Positions 44,446 to 54,058 of a stretch of DNA of 64,000 nt are shown here, piece by piece (the first letter of the stretch is position 1; every line of letters starts with the position of its first letter). The stretch is from Pseudomonadota bacterium (lineage in GTDB: Bacteria > Pseudomonadota > Alphaproteobacteria > Rhodospirillales > Magnetospirillaceae). The DNA is taken from positions 19,234 through 83,233 of the forward strand of contig JAJXUO010000008.1 in the NCBI GenBank assembly GCA_021782815.1. Direction: 5' to 3'. Under the pieces are notes generated by a model. It had not been told where the DNA came from and made no database searches. It saw only the letters and a program-made list of their open reading frames with translations. The position numbers were made by a program, and so were the translations under genes.

Positions 44446-45333
44446 GTGACCGTGAACAGCATGACCGGCTATGCCCGCGCCCAGGGCCAGGATGCCGCCG
44501 TTTCCTGGATCTGGGAGATCAAAACCGTCAACGGACGCGGCCTGGAGCTGCGCACCCGCCTGCCCGGCGGTTACGATTTTCTCGACCTGCCGGCCCGCGA
44601 ACTGGTGCAAAAGCGCCTGAAGCGCGGCAGCGTCACCCTGTCGCTCAACATCACCCGTCTGCAGAAGGCGGCCAACCTCGCCATCAACGAGGATCTGCTG
44701 GGGCAATATGCCGCGCTGGCGCAGGCCTGGGCGGCGCGCACCGGTCTGGCCGCCGGTTCGCTCGACGGGCTGATGGCCCTGCGCGGCGTGCTGGAAACCG
44801 GCGAGACCGACGAGGCGGCGGCGGCCATCGAGGCGCGGGGCGCGCCGTTGCGCGCCAGTCTGGCCCAGGCGCTGGATGCCCTGGCCGCCATGCGGGCATC
44901 GGAAGGCGAAAAGCTGTCCAAGGTGCTGCTGGGGCAATTGGACGAGATCGCCGCCCTGGTGGTGCGGGCCGAGGGCTGCGCCACTCTGGATCCGGCGCAG
45001 ATCAAGGGCCGCCTCAAGGCGCAGGTGCAGGCGCTGCTGGAGCAGGTGCCGGCCTTGTCGGAGGACCGTCTGGCCCAGGAGGCGGCGCTGATCGCCGCCA
45101 AGGCCGACGTGCGCGAGGAACTGGATCGCCTGAAGGCGCATCTGGCGGCGGCGCGCGAGATGCTGGCCGCCAGCGAGGCGGTGGGGCGCAAGCTGGATTT
45201 CCTCTGCCAGGAATTCAACCGCGAGGCCAACACCCTGTGCTCCAAGTCGGGCGATGTGGAGTTGACCCGCATCGGCCTGGCCCTGAAGGCCGTGATCGAA
45301 CAATTCCGCGAGCAGGTGCAGAACATAGAATGA
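44446..45333 (+). CDS. yicC: YicC family endoribonuclease
   Basis: 295 residues, GTG start with GGAGGG about ten bases before. Family motifs: the N-terminal SMTGYARAQG, WEIKTVNGRGLELRTRLP and KRLKRGSVTLSLNI, and the C-terminal REFNREANTL-like QEFNREANTLCSKS with DVELTRIGLALKAVIEQFREQVQN. YicC/YloC proteins cleave specific RNAs. Its stop overlaps the gmk start (ATGA), the conserved yicC-gmk pair. Confidence 0.95.
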   Translation: MTVNSMTGYARAQGQDAAVSWIWEIKTVNGRGLELRTRLPGGYDFLDLPARELVQKRLKRGSVTLSLNITRLQKAANLAINEDLLGQYAALAQAWAARTGLAAGSLDGLMALRGVLETGETDEAAAAIEARGAPLRASLAQALDALAAMRASEGEKLSKVLLGQLDEIAALVVRAEGCATLDPAQIKGRLKAQVQALLEQVPALSEDRLAQEAALIAAKADVREELDRLKAHLAAAREMLAASEAVGRKLDFLCQEFNREANTLCSKSGDVELTRIGLALKAVIEQFREQVQNIE

Positions 45334-46013
45334 GCGAAACGAACGTTCCGGCCCGCCCGGCGGGTTTTGCCTCGGTGCGGGCCGCCGGGGTGCGGCCGCG
45401 CGGGCTGCTGCTGGTGCTGTCCTCGCCCTCGGGGGCGGGCAAAAGCTCCATTTCGCGGGCCTTGATGGCGCGCAACCCCGATATCGTCATGTCGGTGTCG
45501 GCCACCACCCGCGCCCCCCGTCCCGGCGAGGTGGACGGGCGCGACTATCATTTCATCGACAAGCCCCGCTTCGAGGCGATGGTGGCCCAGGGCGAGTTCC
45601 TGGAACATGCCCGGGTGTTCGATAACTATTACGGCACCCCGAGGCCGCCGGTGGAGGCGGCCCTGGCGGCGGGCCGCGACGTGCTGTTCGACGTGGACTG
45701 GCAGGGCACCCAGCAACTGGCGCAGAACGCCCGCGACGATCTGGTCAGCATCTTCATCCTGCCGCCCTCGGTCGAGGAGTTGGAGCGCCGCCTGTTGAGC
45801 CGCGGCCAGGACAGCGCCGAGGTGGTGGCGCGGCGCATGGCCAAGGCCGGCGACGAGATGAGCCATTTTCCCGAATACCAGTATGTGGTGGTCAACCGTG
45901 CGCTGGACGACAGCGTGGCGGCGGTGGACACCATCCTGGCGGCGGAACGGTTGAAGCGGCACCGTCAGATCGGCCTGGCCGATTTCGTCAACGGCCTGCG
46001 CGGCGAGGCCTGA
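45330..46013 (+). CDS. gmk: Guanylate kinase
   Basis: 227 residues, with a 25-residue N-terminal extension before the conserved start. P-loop SSPSGAGKSSISRAL, then the GMP-binding VSATTRAPRPGEVDGRDYHF and YYGTPRPPVEAAL, DVDWQGTQQL and the lid LSRGQDSAEVVARRM. It phosphorylates GMP to GDP. Cotranslated with yicC. Confidence 0.97.
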   Translation: MSETNVPARPAGFASVRAAGVRPRGLLLVLSSPSGAGKSSISRALMARNPDIVMSVSATTRAPRPGEVDGRDYHFIDKPRFEAMVAQGEFLEHARVFDNYYGTPRPPVEAALAAGRDVLFDVDWQGTQQLAQNARDDLVSIFILPPSVEELERRLLSRGQDSAEVVARRMAKAGDEMSHFPEYQYVVVNRALDDSVAAVDTILAAERLKRHRQIGLADFVNGLRGEA

Positions 46014-46088
46014 GGCCCGCCTTGCCAGCGGGGCGGGCGGGGTTCAATATAGCGCCTTCGTGCTTTCAACCGCGACAGGATCGATCCG

Positions 46089-47708
46089 GTGTCCGTGCAT
46101 CCCTCTCTTGCCGATATGCAATGCGCCCTGGGGCGGGGCGAGGAACTGGCCCTGCGTTGGCTGGGCTGGAACGGCGAGCGGGTGGATTACAGTTACGCCC
46201 GTCTGGCCGATGCGGCTTCGCGCGCCGCCACCGTGCTGCGCGATGCCGGGCTGGTGGCGGGCGACGTGGTGGCGGTGATGGCCGGGCGCCGTCCCGAAAC
46301 CCTGATCGCCGCCTTAGGGATCTGGAAGGCGGGCGGGGTCTATTGCCCGCTATACGCCGATCTCGGCCCCGATCCGCTGGCGGCGCGGCTGGACCTGGCC
46401 GAGGCCCGCTTCCTGGTGGTGGATGCCGGCCTTTACGCCGAGGTGGTGGCGCCGATGCGCCCGCTGCTGCCCAATCTTCTCGGCGTGCTGGTGGTGGCGT
46501 CGGGAGAGGCGCCGCCTCCCGACGGCTGCCTCGATTTCAACCGGCTCTGTCATGCCGCCACGCCCCTGGCCCAGGCGGCGGAACGGCCGCGGGGATCGGC
46601 GTTGATGCTGCATTTCACCAGCGGCACCACCGCGCCGGTGACCGGCGGCAACGCTCTGCCCAAGGCGGTGCTGCATGGTCCCGACGTTCTGGAGGCCATT
46701 GCCGCCAGCGCCCATGCCGCCTTCGATCTGCGGGCCGGGGAAATGTTGTGGTGCGGCGGCGATCCCGGCTGGGTCACCCATACCGCCTACGGCCTGGTGG
46801 CGCCGCTGGCCCTGGGCGGCGCCATTCTGCTGGACGAGGTTCCCTCGGCTCCCACCCGCTGCCTGTCGGTGCTGGAGGATGAGCCGGTGGCGGTGTGGTA
46901 CACCACGCCCACCGTGGTGCGCGGGCTGATCGGCGGCGGCGCCGCGCCGGCCCGCTCGTTCAAGCCCCGCGCCCTGCGCCTGGCGGCCTGTGTCGGCGAA
47001 CCCTTGTCGGCCGATGCGGTGGAGTGGGGGCGAACCGCCCTGGGGGTGGCCTTCCGCGATACCTGGTGGCAGACCGAAACCGGCGCCGTGGTCTTGGCCC
47101 ACGATCCCGCCCGGCCGCCGCTGGCCGGCAGCATGGGCCGGGTCTTGCCGGGATTGCGGGTGGAGCTGGTGCGGCGCGACGCCCAGGGCGGCGTTACCCT
47201 GCTGCCGCCCGGTCCGGGCACCGGCGAGCTGGCGGTCTCCACCCACTGTCTGCCGCGCTGGCGCAGCCTGGGCGGCGAACGTGGCGCGCCGCTAGAGGAG
47301 ATGGAGGACTGGCATCTGTCGGGCGACATGGTGCGGCGCGACGAAAACGGCTATTTCTGGTTTCTCGGCCGCGACGACGAAGTGATCCTGGCCGGCGGCC
47401 GCATGATCGGTCCCTTCGAGATCGAGGCGGTGCTGATGTCCCATCCGGCGGTGGCCGAGGTGGGGGTGGTGGGGGCGCCCGATACCCGCAGCCACGAACA
47501 TCCGGTGGCCTTCGTCGCCGTCAATCCCGGCTTCGAGGCCGGAGGCTCGCTGCGCCGCGAACTGATGGACTATGCCTATCAGCATCTGGGCGAGGGCTTG
47601 TCGCCGCAGGATATTTTCTTCACCCAGGATCTGCCGCGCACCACCAGCGGCAAGATCATCCGCCGGGCCCTGAGGATCATGGCGCAATCGGGGGTGCTGA
47701 CCGCCTGA
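46089..47708 (+). CDS. Acyl-CoA/acetyl-CoA synthetase (AMP-forming)
   Basis: 539 residues, GTG start. ANL-superfamily motifs: A3 HFTSGTTAPVTGGNALPKAV, A5 DTWWQTETG (the acetyl-CoA synthetase version), A7 HLSGDMVRRDENGYFWFLGRDDEVI, and A10 PRTTSGKIIRR with the catalytic lysine. It is shorter than Acs (about 650) and lacks its N-terminal part, more like AcsA or short-chain synthetases; the A3 loop is extended compared with the usual TSGTTGxPK. The substrate is probably a short carboxylate. It is followed 1 bp later by an unknown gene. Confidence 0.85.
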   Translation: MSVHPSLADMQCALGRGEELALRWLGWNGERVDYSYARLADAASRAATVLRDAGLVAGDVVAVMAGRRPETLIAALGIWKAGGVYCPLYADLGPDPLAARLDLAEARFLVVDAGLYAEVVAPMRPLLPNLLGVLVVASGEAPPPDGCLDFNRLCHAATPLAQAAERPRGSALMLHFTSGTTAPVTGGNALPKAVLHGPDVLEAIAASAHAAFDLRAGEMLWCGGDPGWVTHTAYGLVAPLALGGAILLDEVPSAPTRCLSVLEDEPVAVWYTTPTVVRGLIGGGAAPARSFKPRALRLAACVGEPLSADAVEWGRTALGVAFRDTWWQTETGAVVLAHDPARPPLAGSMGRVLPGLRVELVRRDAQGGVTLLPPGPGTGELAVSTHCLPRWRSLGGERGAPLEEMEDWHLSGDMVRRDENGYFWFLGRDDEVILAGGRMIGPFEIEAVLMSHPAVAEVGVVGAPDTRSHEHPVAFVAVNPGFEAGGSLRRELMDYAYQHLGEGLSPQDIFFTQDLPRTTSGKIIRRALRIMAQSGVLTA

Positions 47709-47709
47709 C

Positions 47710-48474
47710 ATGCTGCGCGAGCTGCTGGCCTGGCTGATCACTCCCGCCGGAGGCCATGCCCGCCGCCTGGGCTATGCCCGGGACGGGGTGGGCATTCAGT
47801 CGCGGCATCGCCGCTGTCGTGCCGCCTGGGCCGGGCATCTGGAGCGGTGCCGCACCGTCATCCGCCGCGCCGCCGCCGAGGCGCCGCCCGGCGTGGCGGT
47901 GGTGCTGGGCTCGGGCGCGCTGCTGGATATTCCCCTGGCCGATCTTGCCGCCCGCTTCTCCGCCGTTTATCTCGTCGATCTGTTCCATCCGCTGTCGGCC
48001 CGCCGCCATAGCCGCCGGTTCGCCAATGTTTTTCTGATTTCCCACGATCTGCTGGGGCTGGAGGCGGGGGCGGCGCCGGAAGCGGCCCCCGCCCATCTGG
48101 CCGACTGGCGCCGCCGGTTGCCGGCGGCCGATCTGGTGGTGTCGGCCAATCTGCTGACGCAACTGCCGCTGCGGCCGCGAGCGCGCTGGCCCGACCGCCT
48201 GGACGCGGCCTGGGCCACGGCGGTGATGGCCGCCCATGTGGCCGATCTGGCGGCCGGGCCGGGGCGGGCCTGTCTGATTTCGGAATTTCGCCACCGCACC
48301 CTGGAGGACGGCGCGGGGACCGAGATGCGGGCCGACGTGCTGGACGGCCTGGATCTGGCCCCGCCGCAAGAGCGCTGGCTCTGGCCGCTGGCGCCCCGGG
48401 GCGAGATCGGCCGCGATCTCGCGGTGGTGCTGGAGGTGGGAGTGTTTTCGGTCGGGGCGGCGGTAAATGCATAA
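47710..48474 (+). CDS. Hypothetical protein, possible SAM-dependent methyltransferase fold
   Basis: 254 residues, starting 1 bp after the synthetase stop, so probably cotranscribed with it. The N terminus is basic and helical. The segment VAVVLGSGALLDIPLADLAA followed by VYLVDLFHP looks like the first strand, glycine loop and acidic second strand of a Rossmann-type methyltransferase. AADLVVSANLLTQLPL resembles the motif after strand 4. I do not recognise a family. The conserved-looking GHxxRRxGYARD start is notable. Function is unassigned. Confidence 0.7.
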   Translation: MLRELLAWLITPAGGHARRLGYARDGVGIQSRHRRCRAAWAGHLERCRTVIRRAAAEAPPGVAVVLGSGALLDIPLADLAARFSAVYLVDLFHPLSARRHSRRFANVFLISHDLLGLEAGAAPEAAPAHLADWRRRLPAADLVVSANLLTQLPLRPRARWPDRLDAAWATAVMAAHVADLAAGPGRACLISEFRHRTLEDGAGTEMRADVLDGLDLAPPQERWLWPLAPRGEIGRDLAVVLEVGVFSVGAAVNA

Positions 48475-48505
48475 AAATAAGGCATGTAGCGCATATGCCT
48501 TATTT
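48475..48505 (+). terminator. Hairpin terminator after the unknown gene
   Basis: AAATAAGGCAT / ATGCCTTATTT, an 11-bp perfect stem with a 9-base loop, directly after the stop codon. Confidence 0.65.
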
Positions 48506-48826
48506 CTAAACAATCGTCTTGACCTTCATTCTTTTGGAGGATAATCTATCAAAAGTATCAAGAACGATGATTTCATATCATTGTTTTGAAGTACTTTGAT
48601 GGGGTGCCGGACTCAAGGAGCGGGTTGCGGCTGCATCTGGGGATATATGGTCTTCCTGATATTTCGGGAGTAATCCGCCATTGGCGCGATGATCATCCGG
48701 TGTGACGCTCATCAACATATGATGTCTTGGCGGTGCGCGGTTTTATTTCTGTATAAAGCGCGCTTTCCGAGGCGTTCTCCGGCCGTGGTTTTGGGGTCGC
48801 GGCCACCGCAGCCCGTGGGGAGATCG
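48506..48826. other. AT-rich gap upstream of a chemoreceptor
   Basis: About 320 bp. 48506-48600 is AT-rich with short palindromic patches such as ATGATTTCATATCAT. The rest is the leader of the chemoreceptor. An open frame continuous with the receptor starts at 48689, but its first 46 codons lack receptor features. No other gene is seen. Confidence 0.5.
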
Positions 48827-50830
48827 ATGCTTCACTCCTGGACCATCCGACGCAAGCTCGTCGTCCTCTGTTCCTGTTTCCTGTTGCCCATCGGCTTTCT
48901 GGGCTGGCTGTTCGTCGCCCAAACCGAGAAGGACATCGATTTCGCCGCCAAGGAAGTGCGGGGCGCCGCTTATTTTCAGGGGGCGCGTCAGGAAATGGAG
49001 GCGCTGCTGGACCTGGCCCAGGGGCGGGGAACGGCGGCGGATCTGGCAAAGGCCGCGGCCGCGCTCAAGATGCTGGACGCCCGTTTCGCCGTGGAGATGA
49101 ACGCCGTTTCCTCGGCGGAGCAGGCCGGGCGGGCGGTGGCGGCGGCAGGGGCGCTGCCGGCGGGCGCGCCGCCCGCCGCCTGGGATGCGGCCATCGACGC
49201 CGTGGCCGATCTCATGGCCAAGATCGAGGACGGCTCCAACCTGACCCTCGATCCCGATCTCGACAGCTATTACATGCAGGATCTGGCCACGGTGAAGATG
49301 CCCGCCCTGCTGGTGGCGGCCCATCGCGTGCAGGGCGCCGCCGCGGCGGTGCTGGGCGCGGCGCATCCCGACGCGGCGGGCATGGTGGCCTTTTTGTCGC
49401 GCAAGAGCGATCTGGCGACGGGGCAGGGAGGCGTCGACGGGGATATCGCCTCGGCGGAGCGGGGCAACCCCGACGCCACGGTCAAACCGGCGGTGGCGGC
49501 GGCGCAGGCCGCTCTGGACGAGGCGCTGACCGCCTATGCCGCCGTGCTGGGCCGGGTGGACGACGGAACGGGCGGGGCGCGTCCGGCGGTGGCGGCGCTG
49601 ACGGCCGCCCAGGGACGGGTGCGGACGGCGGCGCGGGGCTTAAGCACCGCCGCCGAGGGGGAAATGGTGCATCTTTTGCAGGCCCGCATCGATGCGCTGT
49701 CTGCCAGGATGTGGCGGGATTTGCTGGTCAGCGGACTGATTTCCGCCGTTTCCCTGCTGTTCGCCGCCTGGATGGGCCGCTCCATCAGCCGGCCGCTGGC
49801 GCAGCTGCGGGAGGCCATGCGCGGCCTGGAGGCCGGCCGCCTGGAAACGGAGGTGCCCTTCGCGGCGTGGCGGGACGAGGTGGGGGAAATGGCCCGCTCG
49901 GTGCTGGGATTCCGCGAGGGCCTGGTGCGCCAGCAACGCCTGGAGGAGGAGGCGCGGGGCCAGCAGGCGGCGCGGGAAAGCCGCGGGCGGCGCATCGAGA
50001 CCCTGGTGGACGGCTTCAATCGCACCGCCGGGCAGGGCTTGCAGGCGGTGTTGACCTCGGTGGAGCAGTTGCGGGCCACGGCCGGGCAGATGAAGCGGGC
50101 CGCCGAGGATACGGCGCGGCGGGCCGAGGCGGTCAGTTCCGCCTCGGAGCAGACCTCGGGCAATGTGCAGACGGTGGCCTCGGCGGCCGACCAGCTGTCG
50201 GGCGCCATCGGCGAGATCAGCCGCCAGGCCGAACAATCCCATAGCATGTCGTCCAACGCCTCGTCCGAGGCGGCGGCGGCGCGCGCCGCCGTGGCGGCGC
50301 TGGCCGAGACGGTGCGGCGCATCGGCGCGGTGGTGGAATTGATCAACGATATCGCCGGCCAGACCAATCTTCTGGCCCTGAACGCCACCATCGAGGCGGC
50401 GCGGGCCGGCGAGACCGGCAAAGGCTTCGCCGTGGTGGCCGGCGAGGTGAAGACCCTGGCCAACCAGACGGCGCGCGCCACCGGCGAGATCGGCGAGCAG
50501 ATCCAGGCGGTGCAGCAGCAGACCGACCACGTGGTGGAGACCATCGAGGCCATCGCCCAGGTCATCGAGCGGGTGTCGGTCCTCTCCTCGGGCATCGCCG
50601 CCGCCGTCGATCAGCAAAGCGCCGCCACCCGCGAAATCGCCCGCAATATCGATCAGGCGGCCAGCGGCACCCAGGAGGTCAACCGCAATATCGCCGGCAC
50701 CCAGGCGGCGGCCGAACAGACCGGATGCGCCTCGGACGCGGTGTTGCAGGCCGCCCAGGGCATCGCCGCCCTGGCCGACGACCTGGGCCGGACCATCGGC
50801 CACTTCGCCGAGGGCGTGCGCGCGGTTTGA
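48827..50830 (+). CDS. Methyl-accepting chemotaxis protein with large periplasmic domain
   Basis: 667 residues from the ATG at 48827, with GGGGAGA upstream. TM1 is about 12-33, followed by about 265 residues of helical, alanine-rich periplasmic sensor ([15 protein letters not shown] and [15 protein letters not shown], seen in other helical receptors). TM2 is about 300-322, followed by HAMP. The signalling tip is [28 protein letters not shown], and [14 protein letters not shown] follows. It has no C-terminal pentapeptide for CheR/CheB. A fragment of repeat A lies immediately after the stop. Confidence 0.93.
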   Translation: MLHSWTIRRKLVVLCSCFLLPIGFLGWLFVAQTEKDIDFAAKEVRGAAYFQGARQEMEALLDLAQGRGTAADLAKAAAALKMLDARFAVEMNAVSSAEQAGRAVAAAGALPAGAPPAAWDAAIDAVADLMAKIEDGSNLTLDPDLDSYYMQDLATVKMPALLVAAHRVQGAAAAVLGAAHPDAAGMVAFLSRKSDLATGQGGVDGDIASAERGNPDATVKPAVAAAQAALDEALTAYAAVLGRVDDGTGGARPAVAALTAAQGRVRTAARGLSTAAEGEMVHLLQARIDALSARMWRDLLVSGLISAVSLLFAAWMGRSISRPLAQLREAMRGLEAGRLETEVPFAAWRDEVGEMARSVLGFREGLVRQQRLEEEARGQQAARESRGRRIETLVDGFNRTAGQGLQAVLTSVEQLRATAGQMKRAAEDTARRAEAVSSASEQTSGNVQTVASAADQLSGAIGEISRQAEQSHSMSSNASSEAAAARAAVAALAETVRRIGAVVELINDIAGQTNLLALNATIEAARAGETGKGFAVVAGEVKTLANQTARATGEIGEQIQAVQQQTDHVVETIEAIAQVIERVSVLSSGIAAAVDQQSAATREIARNIDQAASGTQEVNRNIAGTQAAAEQTGCASDAVLQAAQGIAALADDLGRTIGHFAEGVRAV

Positions 50831-50833
50831 GGG

Positions 50834-50868
50834 GGCGGTGATCGGGGCCGATCACCGCAATGTGGTGT
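50834..50868 (+). repeat. Repeat A fragment (right end with hairpin H4 only)
   Basis: GCGGTGATCGG-GG-CCGATCACCGC followed by AATGTGGTGTC, matching the right end of the repeat. It lies between convergent chemoreceptor and ubiG genes, where it could serve as a shared terminator hairpin. Confidence 0.7.
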
Positions 50869-51605
50869 CAGTCCTTGCGGCCATGCAACAGATAGTTGAC
50901 GTCCAGGCTGTCGGTGCGGCGCCAGCAGTCGTGCACCAGATCGAAGCGGATGCCCTCGAAGCCGGCCACGGTCACGCCGGCGCGGCGCAGGGCGGCGGCG
51001 AACTCCGAGGGTTTCAGGAACTTCTTCCAGTCGTGGGTGCCGCGCGGCAGCCAGCGCAGCACATATTCGGCGCCGATGATGGCCAGGGCGTAGCTTTTGG
51101 CGGTGCGGTTCAGGGTGGCGCCGAAGAACAGCCCGCCCGGCTTCAGGCGCGCGGCGGCGGCGGCGAGGAAGACGTCGACGTCGGGCACATGCTCCACCAC
51201 CTCCATGCTCATCACCACGTCGAACTGCCCCTCCAGCTGTTCGGGGGTGGCGTTGCGGTAATCGATGGCCAGGCCGCTCTGTTCGGCGTGCAGGCGGGCC
51301 ACCGCCACGTTCTTCTCGCCGGCGTCGATGCCGGTCACGGCAAAGCCCAGCCGGGCCAGGGGCTCGCACAAAAGACCGCCGCCGCAGCCCACATCCAGCA
51401 GGCTCAAGCCCGCGAAGGGGGCGGGGGCGGCGATGTCGCGGCCGAAATGGGCGGCGGCGATGTCGCGCAAAAATTCCAGGCGCGGCGGGTTCAGCTGGTG
51501 CAGCGGCTTGAATTTTCCCTCGGCGTCCCACCAGGCGTCGGCGATCGCCTGAAAACGGGCCACTTCCTCGGCCGAGGCGGTGGTGGGCTGGGACAGGGCG
51601 GACAT
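50868..51605 (-). CDS. ubiG: Ubiquinone biosynthesis O-methyltransferase
   Basis: 245 residues. It methylates the ring hydroxyls of ubiquinone precursors. Class I methyltransferase: [19 protein letters not shown] (SAM loop) and [10 protein letters not shown], with [14 protein letters not shown]. UbiG hallmarks are the start [45 protein letters not shown] and HDWKKF near the membrane-binding segment. It is divergent from lysC, a conserved arrangement in alphaproteobacteria. Confidence 0.96.
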   Translation of the reverse strand: MSALSQPTTASAEEVARFQAIADAWWDAEGKFKPLHQLNPPRLEFLRDIAAAHFGRDIAAPAPFAGLSLLDVGCGGGLLCEPLARLGFAVTGIDAGEKNVAVARLHAEQSGLAIDYRNATPEQLEGQFDVVMSMEVVEHVPDVDVFLAAAAARLKPGGLFFGATLNRTAKSYALAIIGAEYVLRWLPRGTHDWKKFLKPSEFAAALRRAGVTVAGFEGIRFDLVHDCWRRTDSLDVNYLLHGRKD

Positions 51606-51654
51606 GGATCTCTCCTTGACTGAGGCGGGCCGGAACGGGGCGGTCCCGGTGTTC

Positions 51655-51683
51655 TTGCTTCCAAAGCGCTTGTGGATTATGTA
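51655..51683 (+). promoter_or_regulatory. Candidate lysC promoter
   Basis: TTGCTT (51655-51660), 16-17 bp spacer, TTATGTA (51677-51683). The -10 element is imperfect. The position, about 50-60 bases before the ATG, is reasonable. Confidence 0.4.
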
Positions 51684-51742
51684 TACGCGCCATTTGTAAC
51701 CGGCAACCGGCCAGACTGTAAGACTTATTCAGAGGATATGCG

Positions 51743-52963
51743 ATGGCGCGCATCGTGATGAAGTTCGGCGGCACCTCCGTCGGCGACTGCGACCGTATCA
51801 AGAACGTCGCCCGGCGGGTGAAGGCCGAGGTCGAACGCGGCAACGAGGTGGCGGTGGTGGTCTCGGCCATGTCGGGGGTCACCAACCAGCTGGTGGACTA
51901 CTGCAAGCAGATCTCCCCGCTCTACGACCCGCGCGAATACGACGCCGTGGTCTCCACCGGCGAACAGGTGACCATCGGCCTTCTGGCCATCGCCCTGCAG
52001 GAGCTGGGTCTGGATGCCCGCTCGTGGTGCGGCTGGCAGCTGCCGGTGCGCACCGACGGGGCGCACGGCAAGGCCCGCATCGAAAGCATCGACACCACCG
52101 GCATGCTGGCGGCTATGAACAAGGGGCAGATCGCGGTGATGGCGGGCTTCCAGGGCTTGGGGCCCGATAGCCGCATCAGCACCCTGGGGCGCGGCGGCTC
52201 CGATACCAGCGCCGTGGCCCTGGCCGCCGCCCTGCATGCCGACCGCTGCGACATCTACACCGATGTGGACGGGATCTACACCACCGATCCCCGCATTGTT
52301 GCCAAGGCGCGCAAGCTCGATAAGATTACCTACGAAGAGATGCTGGAGCTGGCCTCGCTGGGCGCCAAGGTGCTGCAGACCCGCTCCGTTGAAATGGCGA
52401 TGAAGCACCGCGTGCGCGTGCAGGTGTTGTCCAGCTTCGTCGATATGCCCGGCACCCTGGTTTGTGATGAGGACGAGATCGTGGAAAAGGAACTGGTGAG
52501 CGGCATTGCCTACAGCCGCGACGAAGCGAAGATCACCCTGGTCAAGGTCGCCGACCGTCCGGGCGTGGCCGCGGCCATCTTCGGGCCGCTGGCCGACAAC
52601 AACGTCAATGTCGACATGATCGTGCAGAACGTGTCGGAGGACGGCAAGAGCACCGATCTCACCTTCACCGTGGGCAAGGCCGATCTCGACCGCGCCATCA
52701 AGGTGCTGGAAGACCGCAAGACCGAGCTGGCCTACGAACGCCTGGTGCCGGATTCCGACGTGGTCAAGGTGTCGGTGATCGGCATGGGCATGCGCAGCCA
52801 CGCCGGCGTGGCCCAGAAGATGTTCCAGACCCTGGCCGAGAAGGGCATCAACATCCTGGTGATCTCCACCTCCGAGATCAAGGTGAGCGTGCTGATCGCC
52901 GAGGACTATACCGAACTGGCCCTGCGCGCCCTGCACAGCGCCTATGGTCTGGACGTGCAGTAA
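51743..52963 (+). CDS. lysC: Aspartate kinase
   Basis: 406 residues, monofunctional class. Catalytic start VMKFGGTSVGDCDRIKNVARR, then VVSAMSGVTNQL, YDAVVSTGEQVT and LGRGGSDTSAVALAAAL, and DVDGIYTTDPRIV. Two ACT domains (about 265-405) provide feedback control by lysine or threonine: TLVKVADRPGVAAAIFGPLA and VSVIGMGMRSHAGVAQKMF. It starts the aspartate family pathway (Lys, Thr, Met, diaminopimelate). RBS AGAGGA. First gene of a long forward run. Confidence 0.97.
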   Translation: MARIVMKFGGTSVGDCDRIKNVARRVKAEVERGNEVAVVVSAMSGVTNQLVDYCKQISPLYDPREYDAVVSTGEQVTIGLLAIALQELGLDARSWCGWQLPVRTDGAHGKARIESIDTTGMLAAMNKGQIAVMAGFQGLGPDSRISTLGRGGSDTSAVALAAALHADRCDIYTDVDGIYTTDPRIVAKARKLDKITYEEMLELASLGAKVLQTRSVEMAMKHRVRVQVLSSFVDMPGTLVCDEDEIVEKELVSGIAYSRDEAKITLVKVADRPGVAAAIFGPLADNNVNVDMIVQNVSEDGKSTDLTFTVGKADLDRAIKVLEDRKTELAYERLVPDSDVVKVSVIGMGMRSHAGVAQKMFQTLAEKGINILVISTSEIKVSVLIAEDYTELALRALHSAYGLDVQ

Positions 52964-53013
52964 GGCTTTCTGGCACAAACGTCGGGTCAGGCCCGGAAAC
53001 AGGAGCAAACGGA

Positions 53014-54054
53014 ATGGTCGGCAGCACGGCGGCGGCGGCGCGTCTCGATCGGTTGTGGCAGCGGGGACGGGAGTTCCTGGGAACCCGCACCGCCATCATG
53101 GGCGGGGCCATGTCGTGGATCAGTGAGCGCCATCTGGTGGCGGCCATCTCCAATGCCGGCGGCTTCGGCGTGCTGGCCTGCGGCTCCATGCCGCCGGCCC
53201 TGCTGGCCGCCGAGATCGCGGCCACCCAGGCCCTGACCGACAAGCCCTTCGGCGTCAATCTCATCACCATGCACCCCGATCTGGCCGAGCTGATCGAGGT
53301 GTGCGGCCGTCTCAAGGTGAGCCATGTGGTGCTGGCCGGCGGCCTGCCCACCCAGCCGTCGGTGACCCGGGTGCGGGAGCTGGGGGCCAAGGTCATCTGT
53401 TTCGCGCCCACCGTGGTTTTCGCGAAAAAGCTGGTGCGCATGGGCGCCGACGCCATCGTCATCGAGGGCACCGAGGCGGGCGGCCATATCGGCCCGGTGG
53501 CCACCAGCGTGCTGGCCCAGGAAATCCTGCCCGAGATCCGCGATGTGCCGGTGTTCGTGGCCGGCGGTATCGGCCGGGGCGACGCCATCGTCTCCTATCT
53601 GGAGATGGGGGCGGCCGGAGTGCAGCTCGGCACCCGCTTCGTCTGCGCCAACGAATGCGTGGCGCACGAAAACTTCAAGAAGGCCTTCTTCCGCGCCAAT
53701 GCCCGCGACGCCATGCCCTCGGTGCAGGTGGATCCCAATTTCCCGGTCATTCCGGTGCGGGCCCTGGCCAACAAGGCCACCAAGCGCTTCATGGAGTTCC
53801 AGCAGGAGGTGATTGCCCGCTTCCGCGCCGGCGAGATCGATCAGAAAAGCGCCCAGCTGGAGATCGAGCATTTCTGGGCCGGGGCCCTGAAGCGCGCCGT
53901 CATCGACGGCGATGTGGAAAACGGCTCGGTCATGGCCGGGCAGAGCGTGGGCATGGTCTCGCGCGCGCAGCCCACCGCCGACATCATCGGCGAATTGGTG
54001 GAACAGGCCGAAGCCGCGCTGGCGGCCCGGCTGCCCCATCTGGAAGCGGTGTGA
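53014..54054 (+). CDS. Nitronate monooxygenase-like flavoprotein
   Basis: 346 residues. FMN barrel of the 2-nitropropane dioxygenase/NMO group: AIMGGAMSWISERHLVAAIS, NAGGFGVLACGSM, KPFGVNLI, GTEAGGHIGPVAT and FVAGGIGRGDAIVSYLEMGA with AAGVQLGTRFVCANE. The catalytic histidine (EAGGHIG) is present. It oxidises alkyl nitronates or a related flavin-dependent substrate; family members are often misnamed enoyl reductases (FabK). It lies between lysC and ptsP, probably in the same transcript. RBS CAGGAG. Confidence 0.88.
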   Translation: MVGSTAAAARLDRLWQRGREFLGTRTAIMGGAMSWISERHLVAAISNAGGFGVLACGSMPPALLAAEIAATQALTDKPFGVNLITMHPDLAELIEVCGRLKVSHVVLAGGLPTQPSVTRVRELGAKVICFAPTVVFAKKLVRMGADAIVIEGTEAGGHIGPVATSVLAQEILPEIRDVPVFVAGGIGRGDAIVSYLEMGAAGVQLGTRFVCANECVAHENFKKAFFRANARDAMPSVQVDPNFPVIPVRALANKATKRFMEFQQEVIARFRAGEIDQKSAQLEIEHFWAGALKRAVIDGDVENGSVMAGQSVGMVSRAQPTADIIGELVEQAEAALAARLPHLEAV

Positions 54055-54058
54055 GCCG

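Noticed and set aside
44310..46013. 567-codon frame starting upstream of gmk in the yicC region
   Set aside because: The first 340 codons are the wrong frame of yicC. Guanylate kinase starts at 45330 with the ATGA overlap.
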